A stretch of 64,000 nt of DNA from contig NC_133389.1 of NCBI RefSeq assembly GCF_047511655.1, forward strand, positions 128,471,973 to 128,535,972. Reading direction: 5' to 3'. The stretch comes from Castor canadensis (Eukaryota; Chordata; Mammalia; Rodentia; Castoridae). The notes under the pieces are model-generated. The model was not told the origin of the DNA. It ran no database searches and worked only from the letters and a program-made list of their open reading frames with translations. Positions within the stretch are counted from its first letter, which is position 1; each line of letters opens with the position of its first letter. Both the position numbers and the translations under genes were made by a program. Of the stretch, positions 48,341-57,920 are shown piece by piece.

Positions 48341-48428
48341 TTTTTTTTTGGTGAGACTGGGGATTTGAACTCAGGGCTTTGAGCTTCCAATGCAGGTGTT
48401 CTACCACTTGAGCCATAACTCCAATCCA
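48341..48428 (-). mobile_element. Monomeric ID SINE with TSD
   Basis: T9, then 'ggggatttgaactcagggct' and 'gttctaccacttgagccata'. Duplications 'tacatgctatctt' (48330-48342, overlapping the tail, and 48429-48441) flank it. Confidence 0.92.
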
Positions 48429-48846
48429 TACATGCTATCTTAATAGACTGGAATTAATTACCAGATTTACTTTTCTGGAAATTGTATAACACTACATACA
48501 TTTGGATGGTGACAGGTAACCGATGAGTGGACTAACACATTCATAGATCTAAGATGTATCTTTCTTTTTTCACATTTTAACATCTCTAAATTCCAGATGG
48601 GTTTCACTATCACTATCAGCCAGTCTGCTGCCCTGTCAGAATTGACTGCCCGTGTGGGAACATTACAAGCACCAGTATCAAAACTTGCAGAATAGATATC
48701 ACTGACATGAAAGAAAATCTCAGACAGCAGTGGAGTACTTCTTAAAGAGGTGCTGTATCACCCAATGCTCTTGACTGCCCACAAGAAAAAACTGTGTACA
48801 AAAATATGGTTGTATACAGCTCTGAGTTGAATAGTAATTCTTAAGA

Positions 48847-49112
48847 GTTAGCCAGGCACCAGTGGCTCATGCCTGTAATCCTAGCTACTTAGAAGACTAA
48901 GATCAAATTTTGAAGACCCCATCTCAAAGTGAAAACTCTGAGTGTGGTGGTGTATGCTTCCAACTATGGTGGGAAGCTTAAAATAGGAAAATTGTGATCC
49001 AGGTTGGCCTAGACAAAAAGCAAGACCCTAAATCCAAAATAACTAGAGCAAAAAAGGATGGAGGCACTCAAGTGGTAGAGTGCTGCCTAGCAGGTGCAAA
49101 GACCTGAGTTCA

Positions 49113-49114
<2 letters not shown>
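48847..49114 (+). mobile_element. Trimeric B1-B1'-ID SINE
   Basis: The first B1 arm is 'ccaggcaccagtggctcatg'-'aatcctagctacttagaaga'. The middle unit is 'gtgtggtggtgtatgcttcc' to 'gcaagaccctaaatccaaaa' with linker 'ataactagagcaaaaaa'. The ID arm is 'ggcactcaagtggtagagtg' to 'agacctgagttcaag'. The tail is replaced by a (CAGA)n tract. Confidence 0.88.

Positions 49115-49143
<29 letters not shown>
49115..49143. repeat. (CAGA)n microsatellite at a SINE tail
   Basis: About six ACAG units, where the SINE poly-A would be expected. Confidence 0.93.
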
Positions 49144-49144
<1 letters not shown>

Positions 49145-49296
49145 GAGAGAAGAGAGAAAGGAGGCAAATTCAAATGAGAAGTTTTAAGAATACTCTAACC
49201 AACTTATTTCACTTACCTTATTCTTAATGTACATAAAAGGCATTACATATGCTTTTTAAAAACTCAAGGAATATCTAGCTTTTTCAAGAACTACTT

Positions 49297-50098
49297 CATT
49301 TTTTTTCCAGAAATGAAAGGATTTATTAGGATTAAAAGGATTCCATGAACTGAGCCAAACCGAACAAAGTTTCAATCAAAAGTCCTATATAAATATATCA
49401 AAAATGATAATAGAATATAATTCAAAATAAACATAACCAGCTAGTTATGCTTTCGTGAGTACTTAAGAGTTTCTGAACAACTAACAATAACTAATTGAAA
49501 AACTAAAACTAAAAGGGTTTGAGAGATAGTTCACAGTTCTAGAGGCTGTGGATTAGATTTTCATGGATTCTGTTTCTTTTCACACAATGCTTTTTTTTTT
49601 TTTTTAAAGTAGTGCAAAATTTTTTTTCCTTTTTCTTTTATTATTCATATGTGCATACAAGGCTTGGTTCATTTCTCCCCCCTGCCCCCACCCCCTCCCT
49701 TACCAGCCACTCCACCCCCTCCCTCTCCCCCCCACCCCCTCAATACCCAGCAGAAACTATTTTGCCCTTATTTCTAATTTTGTTGTAGAGAGAGTATAAG
49801 CAATAACAGGAAGGGACAAGGGTTTTTGCTGGTTGAGATAAGGATAGCTACACAGGGCATTGACTCACATTGATTTCCTGTGCGTGGGTGTTACCTTCTA
49901 GGTTAATTCTTTTTGATCTAACCTTTTCTCCAGTACCTGTTCCCCTTTTCCTATTGGCCTCAGTTGCTTTTAAGGTATCTGCTTTAGTTTCTCTGCGTTA
50001 AGGGCAACAAATGCTAGCTAATTTTTTAGGTGTCTTACGTATCCTCACCCCTCCCTTGTGTGCTCTCGCTTTTATCATGTGCTCATAGTCTAATCCCA
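49297..50098 (-). mobile_element. 5'-truncated young L1 with probable 3' transduction
   Basis: 49620-50098 is reversed L1 3'UTR (tail 'ctttttcttttattattcat', C-rich tract 49680-49745), closely similar to those at 33505-33990 and 57921-58399. It diverges from them just at 50098. Beyond the L1 end, about 310 bp of unrelated sequence (49310-49620, with T14 at 49591-49604) is followed by T8 at 49299-49306. Perfect 14-bp repeats ttcaagaactactt (49283-49296 and 50099-50112) bracket the whole, not just the L1. Confidence 0.8.
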
Positions 50099-50112
50099 TT
50101 CAAGAACTACTT

Positions 50113-52119
50113 TAAAAAAATCACTTAAAACTAGAAAGTGGCGTGCCATACTTTAGCATCAGCATTTTTTTCATTTTTTGTGTAAATAAAATAATGGTGC
50201 ATGGTATAATAACCATTAACATAGATTCGGTGGAATATGGCTTAAGTAACATACACATCACAATACAATGTGTTTGCAGGAATAAAATAGCCAAAATGTT
50301 AAGTATTAAAAGAGTGTAAATGTAATTTTCTATCTTAGAAATATCAAAGTTTAAAATTCACAGTAGCGTTTTTGTATAAGGTACAGTTGAATAAAAAAAG
50401 TAACATACCTGGAAAAGGCACTCATTATTAAGTGAATCATTTTGGTTGCTGCTTCTCAAACCTTATACTTTTAATACTGAAGAATTGAGGAAATGCCTAA
50501 ATCCTCAAAAAGGGAAAACAATATTGCAAAGTATAAATCATTTAAACTCAAATAGAAATTTCTCCTCCCTTGAACTTACGAAGCCTTGTTTTCTCATTTA
50601 TAAAATAGGGTTTAAAGCAGTTATGTCATTGAGTTGTTACAGGAAATGAAGAGCTAACACATATAAAATGCTTAGTAAAAAGATCCACATGGTAGGAATG
50701 AATAATTTGTAAATGTACTATTCTGATCATTATCTGTATGATCCTTTTATATTCTGGCTCAGGGGTCAATAAATATTTGTTGAGCAAAAGGATAAAAAAC
50801 AAAAACAAAAGTTTCCATCATTTAAAAAGAAAACATTATACCTAGAAATTAATTATTTGAAAATGTCATTATAAATGTACATTAGTTTCCACATAGGCTG
50901 AAAAGCAGATAATTTTCAGAGGTTTGAAGCAAGAATAGAGAGGAAAAATAATCCCATTTTCTTTGACATTGAACGTTAAAAAGTTCTAATGGTTCAGTGC
51001 AGTTAACAAAAAGATGTGGTCTGAGAGATTTTCTTAGTGTGGGGATGAGGGTAGGGTGAAGGGGAGGAAAAAGAAAAGAGAAAACTGCAGTTAGTTATGA
51101 TTCACAATTCAATTTCAATCTTTCAAGAAGCAAACTCTGGCCCCCTGTATACACATACACACTTTGTTTTAAGATCTTGAAAATGTCAGTCCTCTGATGG
51201 GGAAAGAAAAGGGCTCCACACACAGATCCTCCCGTTGTTTGGTTCAGGCCAAATTTGTAACAAAATAAGCTCAAAACAAAATAAAGGATAACGTAATGGT
51301 AATTCACTCTTCTCCAAAATAATTTTTTAATCTTTGCCTCACATTAAAATGTGACCCATCTCAAGAGTAGTTGTGGGTATCACCCGTATAAACAAGTTTT
51401 TAAAAATCCTAAAAATAAAGTATGTTTGGTCCATGCTATTTCATAGATGTCATACTTTTACATTGTGGGAGCACTTTTTGCAAATATTCCATGTTTACAT
51501 TTCAAATGTGTCTTTAGAAAATATCTACCAGACACTAAATCACTAATAGAAACCCATAGCTTCTTCAAGAGGCAAGCAAAGTCAAGTGAAGGGTACGAGC
51601 AGGAAGTCTAGAAACCTGTGTCTTCTTCCAGCCATTCTCTAAAACAACTGGGTTGCCCTAAACCAGACTCCTGACCTGTCTGGATCTCTGTTTCTTCATT
51701 TGGACTCAAGGGTCTCTAAGTCCTTTCCAACTTTAATATTCTTTGACTACAATTTAGATTTTACCCTAGGTGACCTTAATGTTGTTGACACAGATAGGGA
51801 ATAGTCTTTATGAGTCCTATCATTTCATTGTCTTAACTGCTACTCCACTTTATCTCTTTTATACTTCAAGATATACACAAGCCTTTTACTGGTGTGCATA
51901 TGGATGTGCACACATGCACAAACACACTTCAAGGAACGAATAACGAAGAATCACGTGTGAGAATTACATACAGCATTTTGTGTGACAGGTTGGGTTGAGT
52001 CATGGTTCCAGTGCTGATTATGAAGAAGCAAATGAAAGCTCGTGTCCCTCCCTGTGTTTGCTGGGCCCATGTTCCATTTCCTTCTAAGGTTAGTATGGCT
52101 TCCATGCAAAACCCTTCTC
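50113..52119. other. Unassigned; MIR-like patch about 50570-50690
   Basis: 'gttttctcatttataaaata' and 'gctaacacatataaaatgct' (50588-50672) suggest a MIR; 'gtcaataaatatttgttgag' (50764-50783) an L2/MIR end. The rest is AT-rich unique sequence without genes. Confidence 0.4.
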
Positions 52120-52121
52120 CT

Positions 52122-52135
52122 CCGCCCTCTACTGA
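52122..52135 (-). promoter_or_regulatory. Strong CTCF-like motif, minus orientation
   Basis: On the minus strand TCAGTAGAGGGCGG fits the CTCF core CCASYAGRKGGCRS at 13 of 14 positions (first base T for C). It sits about 200 bp left of the densest candidate regulatory block, a plausible boundary position. Binding is inferred only. Confidence 0.5.
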
Positions 52136-52319
52136 CCAGAGGACAGTGACCCCCTTAAGCTCCTCCACCATGCAACCCCAAAGAAAAGGTGCAATTTAAT
52201 TCTTACTCTGAAACACAGCCCATTTGGAAGGACACCAGTCACTAGGGTATTGTTAGTGCCTTGAAATGGCCAAGGGGGATTGCTGACTCTGCGAATATCA
52301 CTGGAAAGGCAGGAATTCT

Positions 52320-52930
52320 ATTTGAATTACTAACATAACAGATGTCGGCTAGGCTCCACCATGCAGTCTGCATACAGTTATGCTAATTTGGCAGCGCTCC
52401 TCTTCCAGTGAGCTCTGAGCCATTACAGCACGCAGCTAGTAGGTCCTCTGTCTAACTAATAATTGCCTATTATTGATATTAATTAACATTTTTTGCACCT
52501 TTCCTCAGTTTTGACCTAGTATCCGTTGGTAGTCTAATCACTGTGGCCTATTAAAAGTCAAAATACAGGGGCCTATGGTAGTCATGAGCCATTTATCAAA
52601 AAGCAAACAAGGCCAATTAAACAGGCAGCCAGACAGTTGTCTTGATTTGCCGCTGACTGTTTCTTGATCACCATTATAAATTGCTAATAGGGCAGAAAGC
52701 GCTAAGCGGGGAGCATCTGTGGGGGGCTGCTTATTGCTCACTCCCCGCCTGGTGACAGGTGAGAGAGAGGCCAGTGATGGCCTTATTGATGTGAACTGCC
52801 CATCAGTTGGTAGTTATTGTTAAAGTTCATCATGCTACAGCTGATCCCGTCCTGCTGCGAGTCAATCAAATTAATTAGAGCTAGAAATTCTTTATTATTT
52901 TAGAGCCCGGGTATAGAAAGAAGTCCTGTG
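52320..52930. promoter_or_regulatory. Candidate conserved developmental enhancer A
   Basis: About 600 bp with no repeat. Motifs: octamer variant ATGCTAAT (52380-52387), 'attattgatattaattaac', 'ttataaattgctaatag', E-boxes CAGGTG (52756-52761) and CAGCTG (52838-52843), and 'caatcaaattaattagagc' (52864-52882). The TAAT-rich, E-box-containing grammar in balanced-composition DNA is typical of deeply conserved vertebrate enhancers. The target gene lies outside the window and is unknown. Confidence 0.6.
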
Positions 52931-52999
52931 ATTTGGATCCAAAGGCAATGAAAGAAAAAAAAATCTTCATGTAGTACAGTGTGGAAAAAAATCAGATAT

Positions 53000-53560
53000 T
53001 GCTTCTTCCATTATTTATAATAAGGGCTGCGGCTAAAGGTTTTTATAGGCACAGATCAAGAGATCATAATAGAAGCATATTGACAGATTTTTTTCTGCAA
53101 TACTCCAAGGAACTGGCTGTAGCAGGAAAATATATCAAAACCTTATCATCAGAGCTGAGATCTTCTGTGAAAAATCAATAAAGAGTTATACATGGTTTGA
53201 GTTTAAACAGTTCTCTATAGTCATTTAAACATAGTGCATCTGTACAGCTTTTTACCTCTGGAGACGAGGTAACCTAGCAACTGCAGGGCTTAAACCGATT
53301 AACTACAAATGAAGTACTGTACGCCTATCAAAGCAATTGTTCATCGTTGCCTTTGTTGCAGAGACTAAGCTAATTGAACATGATACAGTATGAAGATAAT
53401 TAACACCCATGAGTTTGTTAATTGCCTGTTAGCATTACAACACAGTCTCTTGGTTTCTTTTAACTGTCTCCTTTGTAGCCTCTTACTTCCCTTAAAATGG
53501 TGCAGGACCTGTTTAACTGGCAATGATATCTTAGAGTTTATTAACCCTTTTTAAATTGGC
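53000..53560. promoter_or_regulatory. Candidate conserved developmental enhancer B
   Basis: Repeat-free. It has a consensus RFX X-box (53269-53281), 'cctatcaaag' (TCF/LEF), 'cctttgttgc' (SOX), 'ctaattg', 'gataattaacacc' and 'ttgttaattgcc' (homeodomain/HNF1-like), and ends in A-rich DNA at 53561-53575. It may form one large element with the block on its left. Confidence 0.55.
53269..53281 (+). promoter_or_regulatory. RFX X-box match
   Basis: GTAACCTAGCAAC fits the RFX X-box consensus GTNRCC(N0-3)RGYAAC at every position with a 1-nt spacer. It overlaps a 7-bp inverted repeat, TTACCTC (53252-53258) / GAGGTAA (53266-53272). Confidence 0.55.
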
Positions 53561-53740
53561 AAAAAAAAAAAAAAAGCCTGTCTTACAAAGCATATTGAAT
53601 GGGCTTGTTAAATGCAAGCTCCCACTTTGTCTTTCTATTTCCCCAAGATTAGGAATTTGTTTTACAGATACTGTACAAACTATGTTTATTTTTCGTGCTA
53701 ATTTATTTCAAGCAATTTAGCCATTATAAATGTTCTCAGA

Positions 53741-53771
53741 AAAAAAAAGAGAAAGAGAGAGAGAGAGAGAG
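53741..53771. repeat. A-tract plus (GA)n
   Basis: A8 followed by about ten GA units, separating two repeat-poor blocks. Confidence 0.93.
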
Positions 53772-53789
53772 CTTTAGTGGTTCTCTTTA

Positions 53790-54085
53790 TTACTCAGCTG
53801 CTCGGCTTTGGAGAGTGAGCGATAAATGTCTTTGAGAGCTGGAATATTAATTGAAGACAGCATCTGGTCAGCAGCTGACCGGCTCCAGTTGTCCTGATCC
53901 AAGGCGAGAAAAGAGGCTTCATTGCTTCTACTTGCCAGACTCACGTTCTCCCTCAGAGCTGTGGGCTAAATGAACCCCCATTTTATCTCTGCTGGATCAC
54001 TGCATGGCTGCCAGAAAATCAATTGGGCCGGAAAATCTGTTAATCTAAAGTGAATTCAATCTAAGGAATCATTTAAAATAAAAAT
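53790..54085. promoter_or_regulatory. Candidate conserved developmental enhancer C
   Basis: Repeat-free. It has a 15-bp palindrome GGTCAGCAGCTGACC (53866-53880), 'ggaatattaattgaag', 'gatcactgcatgg', 'aaatcaattgggcc' and 'tgttaatctaaag'. Balanced GC in its left two thirds contrasts with the AT-rich DNA to the right. Confidence 0.5.
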
Positions 54086-54379
54086 TTCAATCATTACCTT
54101 TTTGGAAAAGCACTTTTTTCCCCCTCAAGTCTGTGTGCCTGTGTTGTGACAATACCTTGAAAGGACCTATCACAAGAGTAATTCAAAGTCAATAGGATTC
54201 TCTAGCAAACAATTTGCTTTGGGGGGAAATAAGGTCACTGATTACAAGTTTAAGAGGAAACAGAAAACCCCAATGGTATGTGGCCAGAAACAATTAACAC
54301 ACAGGGACACTGAAGATGGACTTTTCTCCTGTTGAGAAAGAACACCTTGGCCATGTCACAACTGTTTAACTTGGATTTT

Positions 54380-54600
54380 CCTGGATGATTCTCTGTGTCA
54401 TTGCTGTGTTGTGGTTAATAGTTGCTGGTGAGCCAGTCCCAGGAGGGTCACTTACAGTGCCCAATTACAAGTTCTATCATCAATCATAAGTATTATTTAT
54501 TCAACAAAATGAATTGCTAATTAATAACTGATGAGCATTACAGCCTCGAAGACTATAATACTATTAATTATGGTTGGCACGAAAGGGGTCTACCTGGCAC
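54380..54600. promoter_or_regulatory. Candidate conserved block D
   Basis: Homeodomain-like cores are packed in about 200 bp: 'gtggttaatag', 'cccaattaca', 'atcaatcataag', 'gctaattaataactg', 'actattaattatgg'. No repeat explains it. It could equally be plain AT-rich DNA. Confidence 0.4.
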
Positions 54601-55389
54601 ATTTTCACCACAATTAGCCCTGGAAGCTTTTGTGCAATATGTCTATTAAGATAACCAAAGAAAAGGCTGGCTTTCCTCACTCTCGTAAGGGCTGGCAAAC
54701 ACAGCACTGTCTGTAGGCAGGATCCCACCACTCTAATTGCAGGATCCCACCACTCTAGTCCTAGTATCCATGACTTGTATGAGGAAGGAGACATAAGGAA
54801 GAGAAGTCCCCAAAGAGGCCTGCAGGTACAAAACACAACCATACACTCCCAGGCCGTCTGGTGCTGAAATGCTGTTGGGAAACACTCAGCCACAGCAGGG
54901 CGGTTGGAACATGGCCACTGACTGATTTTTAGAGCCAGCTCATGTTCTGAACTCTGGGTGCCAGGATCCCTCAGCAGCAAAGTCACTGGAGCAAGCAGCT
55001 GGTGGGCAAGGACCACTCACATTTACTCGCAGTCAGGCTGGAGTACATTGTTTTCACCTTGAGGACCTTCTGATCAGAGAATTGAAGAGCAGAAGCTAAG
55101 AAAAGCCCTCTTGCCCACTAGTGGGGAAGGAGAAAACAGTCGTTTTAAGACTATACCCGAGTATAATAATGCTATGAAGCCCTTTGAAAGCAGAACAAAT
55201 CTGCATCCTCTTGCTCTATGTCTCCATGCCAAATGCCCTGTAGGTGATGGATAAATAAAAGTGCATGACAAAACATTGCAAAGACTTTTAAACATTGTAT
55301 GAATAATAGAAGAGAAAGCTCCTTTTTCCTCCTGTGCTTGCAAGCTCGAGGAGGCAAAGAGCTCGTTAAATAGTGATCTGGATAATTCT
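54601..55389. other. Unassigned; exact 19-bp direct repeat
   Basis: 'gcaggatcccaccactcta' occurs at 54717-54735 and 54739-54757 (period 22). Minus-strand frames of 150 and 89 codons (54564-55016, 55074-55343) have no recognisable domain. Confidence 0.4.
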
Positions 55390-55800
55390 GTGGTTTAGAC
55401 TATCATGTCACACTTAGTGTTAGATGGATTTTGAAGAAGCTATTTGCATTGATCAGCTTAACTGTAGAATTGGAAAAGCATTTTCTTTGTGCTGGGTAAG
55501 CAGAACAACAACTTTCTCATTATTTCAGTTAAAAATGTTGGAGGGATCAAATTATGCTAACATCTTCCTTGGCCATTCTGCCAACTGCATACAGCCCAGC
55601 CCTATCCTCGTGGGGATGTACAAATGTCCTGGGAGGGAAAATAAGGAGAAAAAAAACAGGTGCGTGCCATCTCCAGGTGGCACCATTATTGGTGAAGTTT
55701 TTTTAGCTTTTCGAAATGAAGAGTGTTAGTGAAAGAAATGTTTGCAAATCATCTAATTAAGCACAGCATTCCTCTTCCCTCACAGCATCTTTCTGTGAAG
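55390..55800. promoter_or_regulatory. Candidate regulatory block E (weak)
   Basis: Unique sequence with 'acaggtgcgtgcc' and 'ccaggtggcacc' (two CAGGTG E-boxes, 55659 and 55674), 'atttgcattgatcag' and 'catctaattaagc'. Repeat-free but otherwise unremarkable. Confidence 0.35.
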
Positions 55801-55961
55801 ATACATGGCTGGTAGGGCTTGCCAGCACTCATGTTGATATAGTGGTAAATTTTGTAAAATGTTGTATGTACCCAACATACAAGTCTGCAATGGTCCAGAC
55901 GGATCAGCACAGAGAAAACACTTGGATGACATGAATCAGTGGAAAGAAAATTGAAAAATTA

Positions 55962-56037
55962 AAGGAAGGAAGGGAGAGACAGAAAGAAGGGAGAGTTAAG
56001 TGGAGGTGGGAAAAGAAGAAGGGAGGGTAGGTGGGCA
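55962..56037. repeat. Purine-rich low-complexity tract
   Basis: GGAAGG/GGGAGA-type runs with few pyrimidines over about 75 bp. Confidence 0.8.
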
Positions 56038-56039
56038 AG

Positions 56040-56205
56040 AAACCTTGAACTCTAAAGCTGGCTCCACTACCTTCTACATTCACAAGTTAGAACAAATCAG
56101 TTTGTCTATCTGAGCCTCACTTTCCCATTTTTTAAATGGGAGTTGTAATGCTTATTTTGCTTACCCTGAAGATAGGTAGGGAAGACTCAATAAATGAAGT
56201 GTTTG
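56040..56205 (+). mobile_element. MIR SINE fragment
   Basis: 'agctggctccactaccttct', 'tctgagcctcactttcccat' and 'tttttaaatgggagttgtaa' match the MIR core; 'gactcaataaatgaagtg' matches its tail. Confidence 0.68.
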
Positions 56206-56216
56206 TGGCTTTACTT

Positions 56217-56517
56217 TTTTGCGGGTGTGTAGGATGGTACTGCAGTTTGAACTCGGGCCTTATGCTTGCTAGGCAAGAGCTCTGTCACTTAAGCCATGTC
56301 CCTAGCCCTTTTGCTTTAGTTTATTCTTTAGGTAGGGTCTCATGTTTCTGCCTGGGGCTAGCGTCATACAGAAATCTTCCTACCTCTGCCATGGTCAGCT
56401 TGTTTGTTGATAGGATTCACTAACTTTTTTGCCCAGACTGGTCTTGAACTGAGAGCCTCCCATCTCTGCCTCCTGGGTATCTGGGATTGCGGGCGTATAC
56501 CACCATATCTGTTCCAT
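56217..56517 (-). mobile_element. Trimeric B1-B1'-ID SINE
   Basis: Reversed ID arm ('gtactgcagtttgaactcgg', 'gcttgctaggcaagagctct'), middle unit ('ttttgctttagtttattctt' to 'agcttgtttgttgatagg'), then a reversed B1 arm ('tttgcccagactggtcttga' to 'gcgggcgtataccaccatat'). Confidence 0.88.
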
Positions 56518-57157
56518 AGTTTCACTTTTGAAAGCACTTTTTTTTTAAAGGAGACAGTTGTATAAAACTGTAAGGTTACTAATAATAATATTGCCTGTTC
56601 ATTCCTAACCCATATCCCAACCCCACTTATTTCAAACAAAGTGACCGGGAAAGCTCTGAAAGCTATAGAAGAGAGCAACATCAACTAGACCTTAAGTTTG
56701 AGAGTCAAAGAGTAGGTGTTCAGTTAAGAGAGCACTGAAGCTTGCATGAGCATTTTGTTTCCTTACATTAAAAATTAGGCAAAGATGCCTGATCTACAAA
56801 TAGTTACTTCTAGTGATCACACCTAAGGCACTCCTATAGATAACTCAGACCTTAATATGCATAATTGCACAGGGAAATGAGCAATATGGTTACTCTGGGT
56901 AGATCTGCTGTGGAGCCTGGAAATCTGCATTTTTACTTTGGCTCTGGTTCCTCAGAGGCAGGAAGTCCACAACTACTCAATGAGAGACTCAGCTCCACCT
57001 CTCCAAAGCACAGCTCCACCCTGCCATGCTTTTGTCAGTTCCCCAGGGTGGCTGCAAACATGCTTGAACCAGGCAGCTTCTCAAGAGTCTGGGGGAACAA
57101 GGATGAGACTCTGTCACAGTTTTCAGTAGGACCAGGATTGGTTCTAGAAGCTATTTG
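56518..57157. other. Unassigned intergenic sequence
   Basis: Nothing recognised; short frames at 56865-57173 and 56938-57129 have no domain. Confidence 0.4.
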
Positions 57158-57259
57158 CAGCTGGGTGTTGTAATGCACTCTGTAATCCCAGCACTTGGGA
57201 GACAGGAAGATCACAAGTTCAAGGCCATAGCAAGACCCTGCCTCAACAAAAGCAAAAAG
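57158..57259 (+). mobile_element. B1 SINE monomer
   Basis: 'gctgggtgttgtaatgcact', 'ctgtaatcccagcacttggg' and 'atagcaagaccctgcctcaa', followed directly by a dimeric SINE. Confidence 0.88.
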
Positions 57260-57455
57260 AAGCTGGGCACTAATGGCTCATGCTTGTAATTCTAGCTACT
57301 CAGGAGGCAGGAGGATAGTGATTCAGAGCCAACCCTGCCAAATAGTCCATGAAACCCTATCTCGAAAAAAACCATCACAAAAAAAAAAAAAAAAAAAAAG
57401 GGCTGGTGGGGTGGCTCAAGGTGTAGGCCTGAGTTCAAACTGAAAAAAAAAAGCA
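57260..57455 (+). mobile_element. Dimeric B1-ID SINE, short-ID subfamily
   Basis: The B1 arm is 'gctgggcactaatggctcat' to 'ccatgaaaccctatctcg', the linker 'accatcac' plus about 21 A, and the ID arm 'gggctggtggggtggctcaa', 'ggtgtaggcctgagttcaaa'. The ID middle is deleted as in the copies at 25020 and 43109. Confidence 0.9.
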
Positions 57456-57920
57456 AAAAAGTTATTTTTTCCCACTGTATAGGAAGCACACTTCAAATAT
57501 CTTTCATGGCACCAAGGAAGGAAATAGAGACACTGCTCCTAAAACTTCTTGAGAAAAGGAGTTAAAGAGTGTGAACCAACTTTACATACAGATACACATA
57601 TTTCTCTTCTTCTGGTAGAAAAATTGTTCTGTATCCTTATTCCAGAACACTTAACACTAACCTTCTGTCCTTTCCCTTAAAAGACTAATTCTCATTTCTC
57701 TCCAGTAATGGCCAAAAAGTATTGAAGTGTTTCTTTTTTGAGATGTTTTGGTGTCTCAACCTTAAGGTAAACATGAATGCATTAAGATGCTGTGACCCAC
57801 ACAGGCCTCTGAGAAAGCACTCTGTGCTGAAGGAAGGCCTCCAGAATTAAACCCATGCGTACATTAAGCTACTTTCTTTGGAAGCAGCTACTGTAAACTT
57901 CTTAAACTAGAAGCATTTTC
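57456..57920. other. Unassigned intergenic sequence
   Basis: Nothing recognised. Confidence 0.4.

Noticed and set aside
49115..49143. Possible CRISPR-like short repeats
   Set aside because: A plain (CAGA)n microsatellite with no spacers; the DNA is a vertebrate nuclear sequence.
54564..55016. 150-codon minus-strand frame beside the enhancer-like cluster
   Set aside because: No domain or signal, low-complexity-free but unremarkable; a chance open frame is likelier than an exon.
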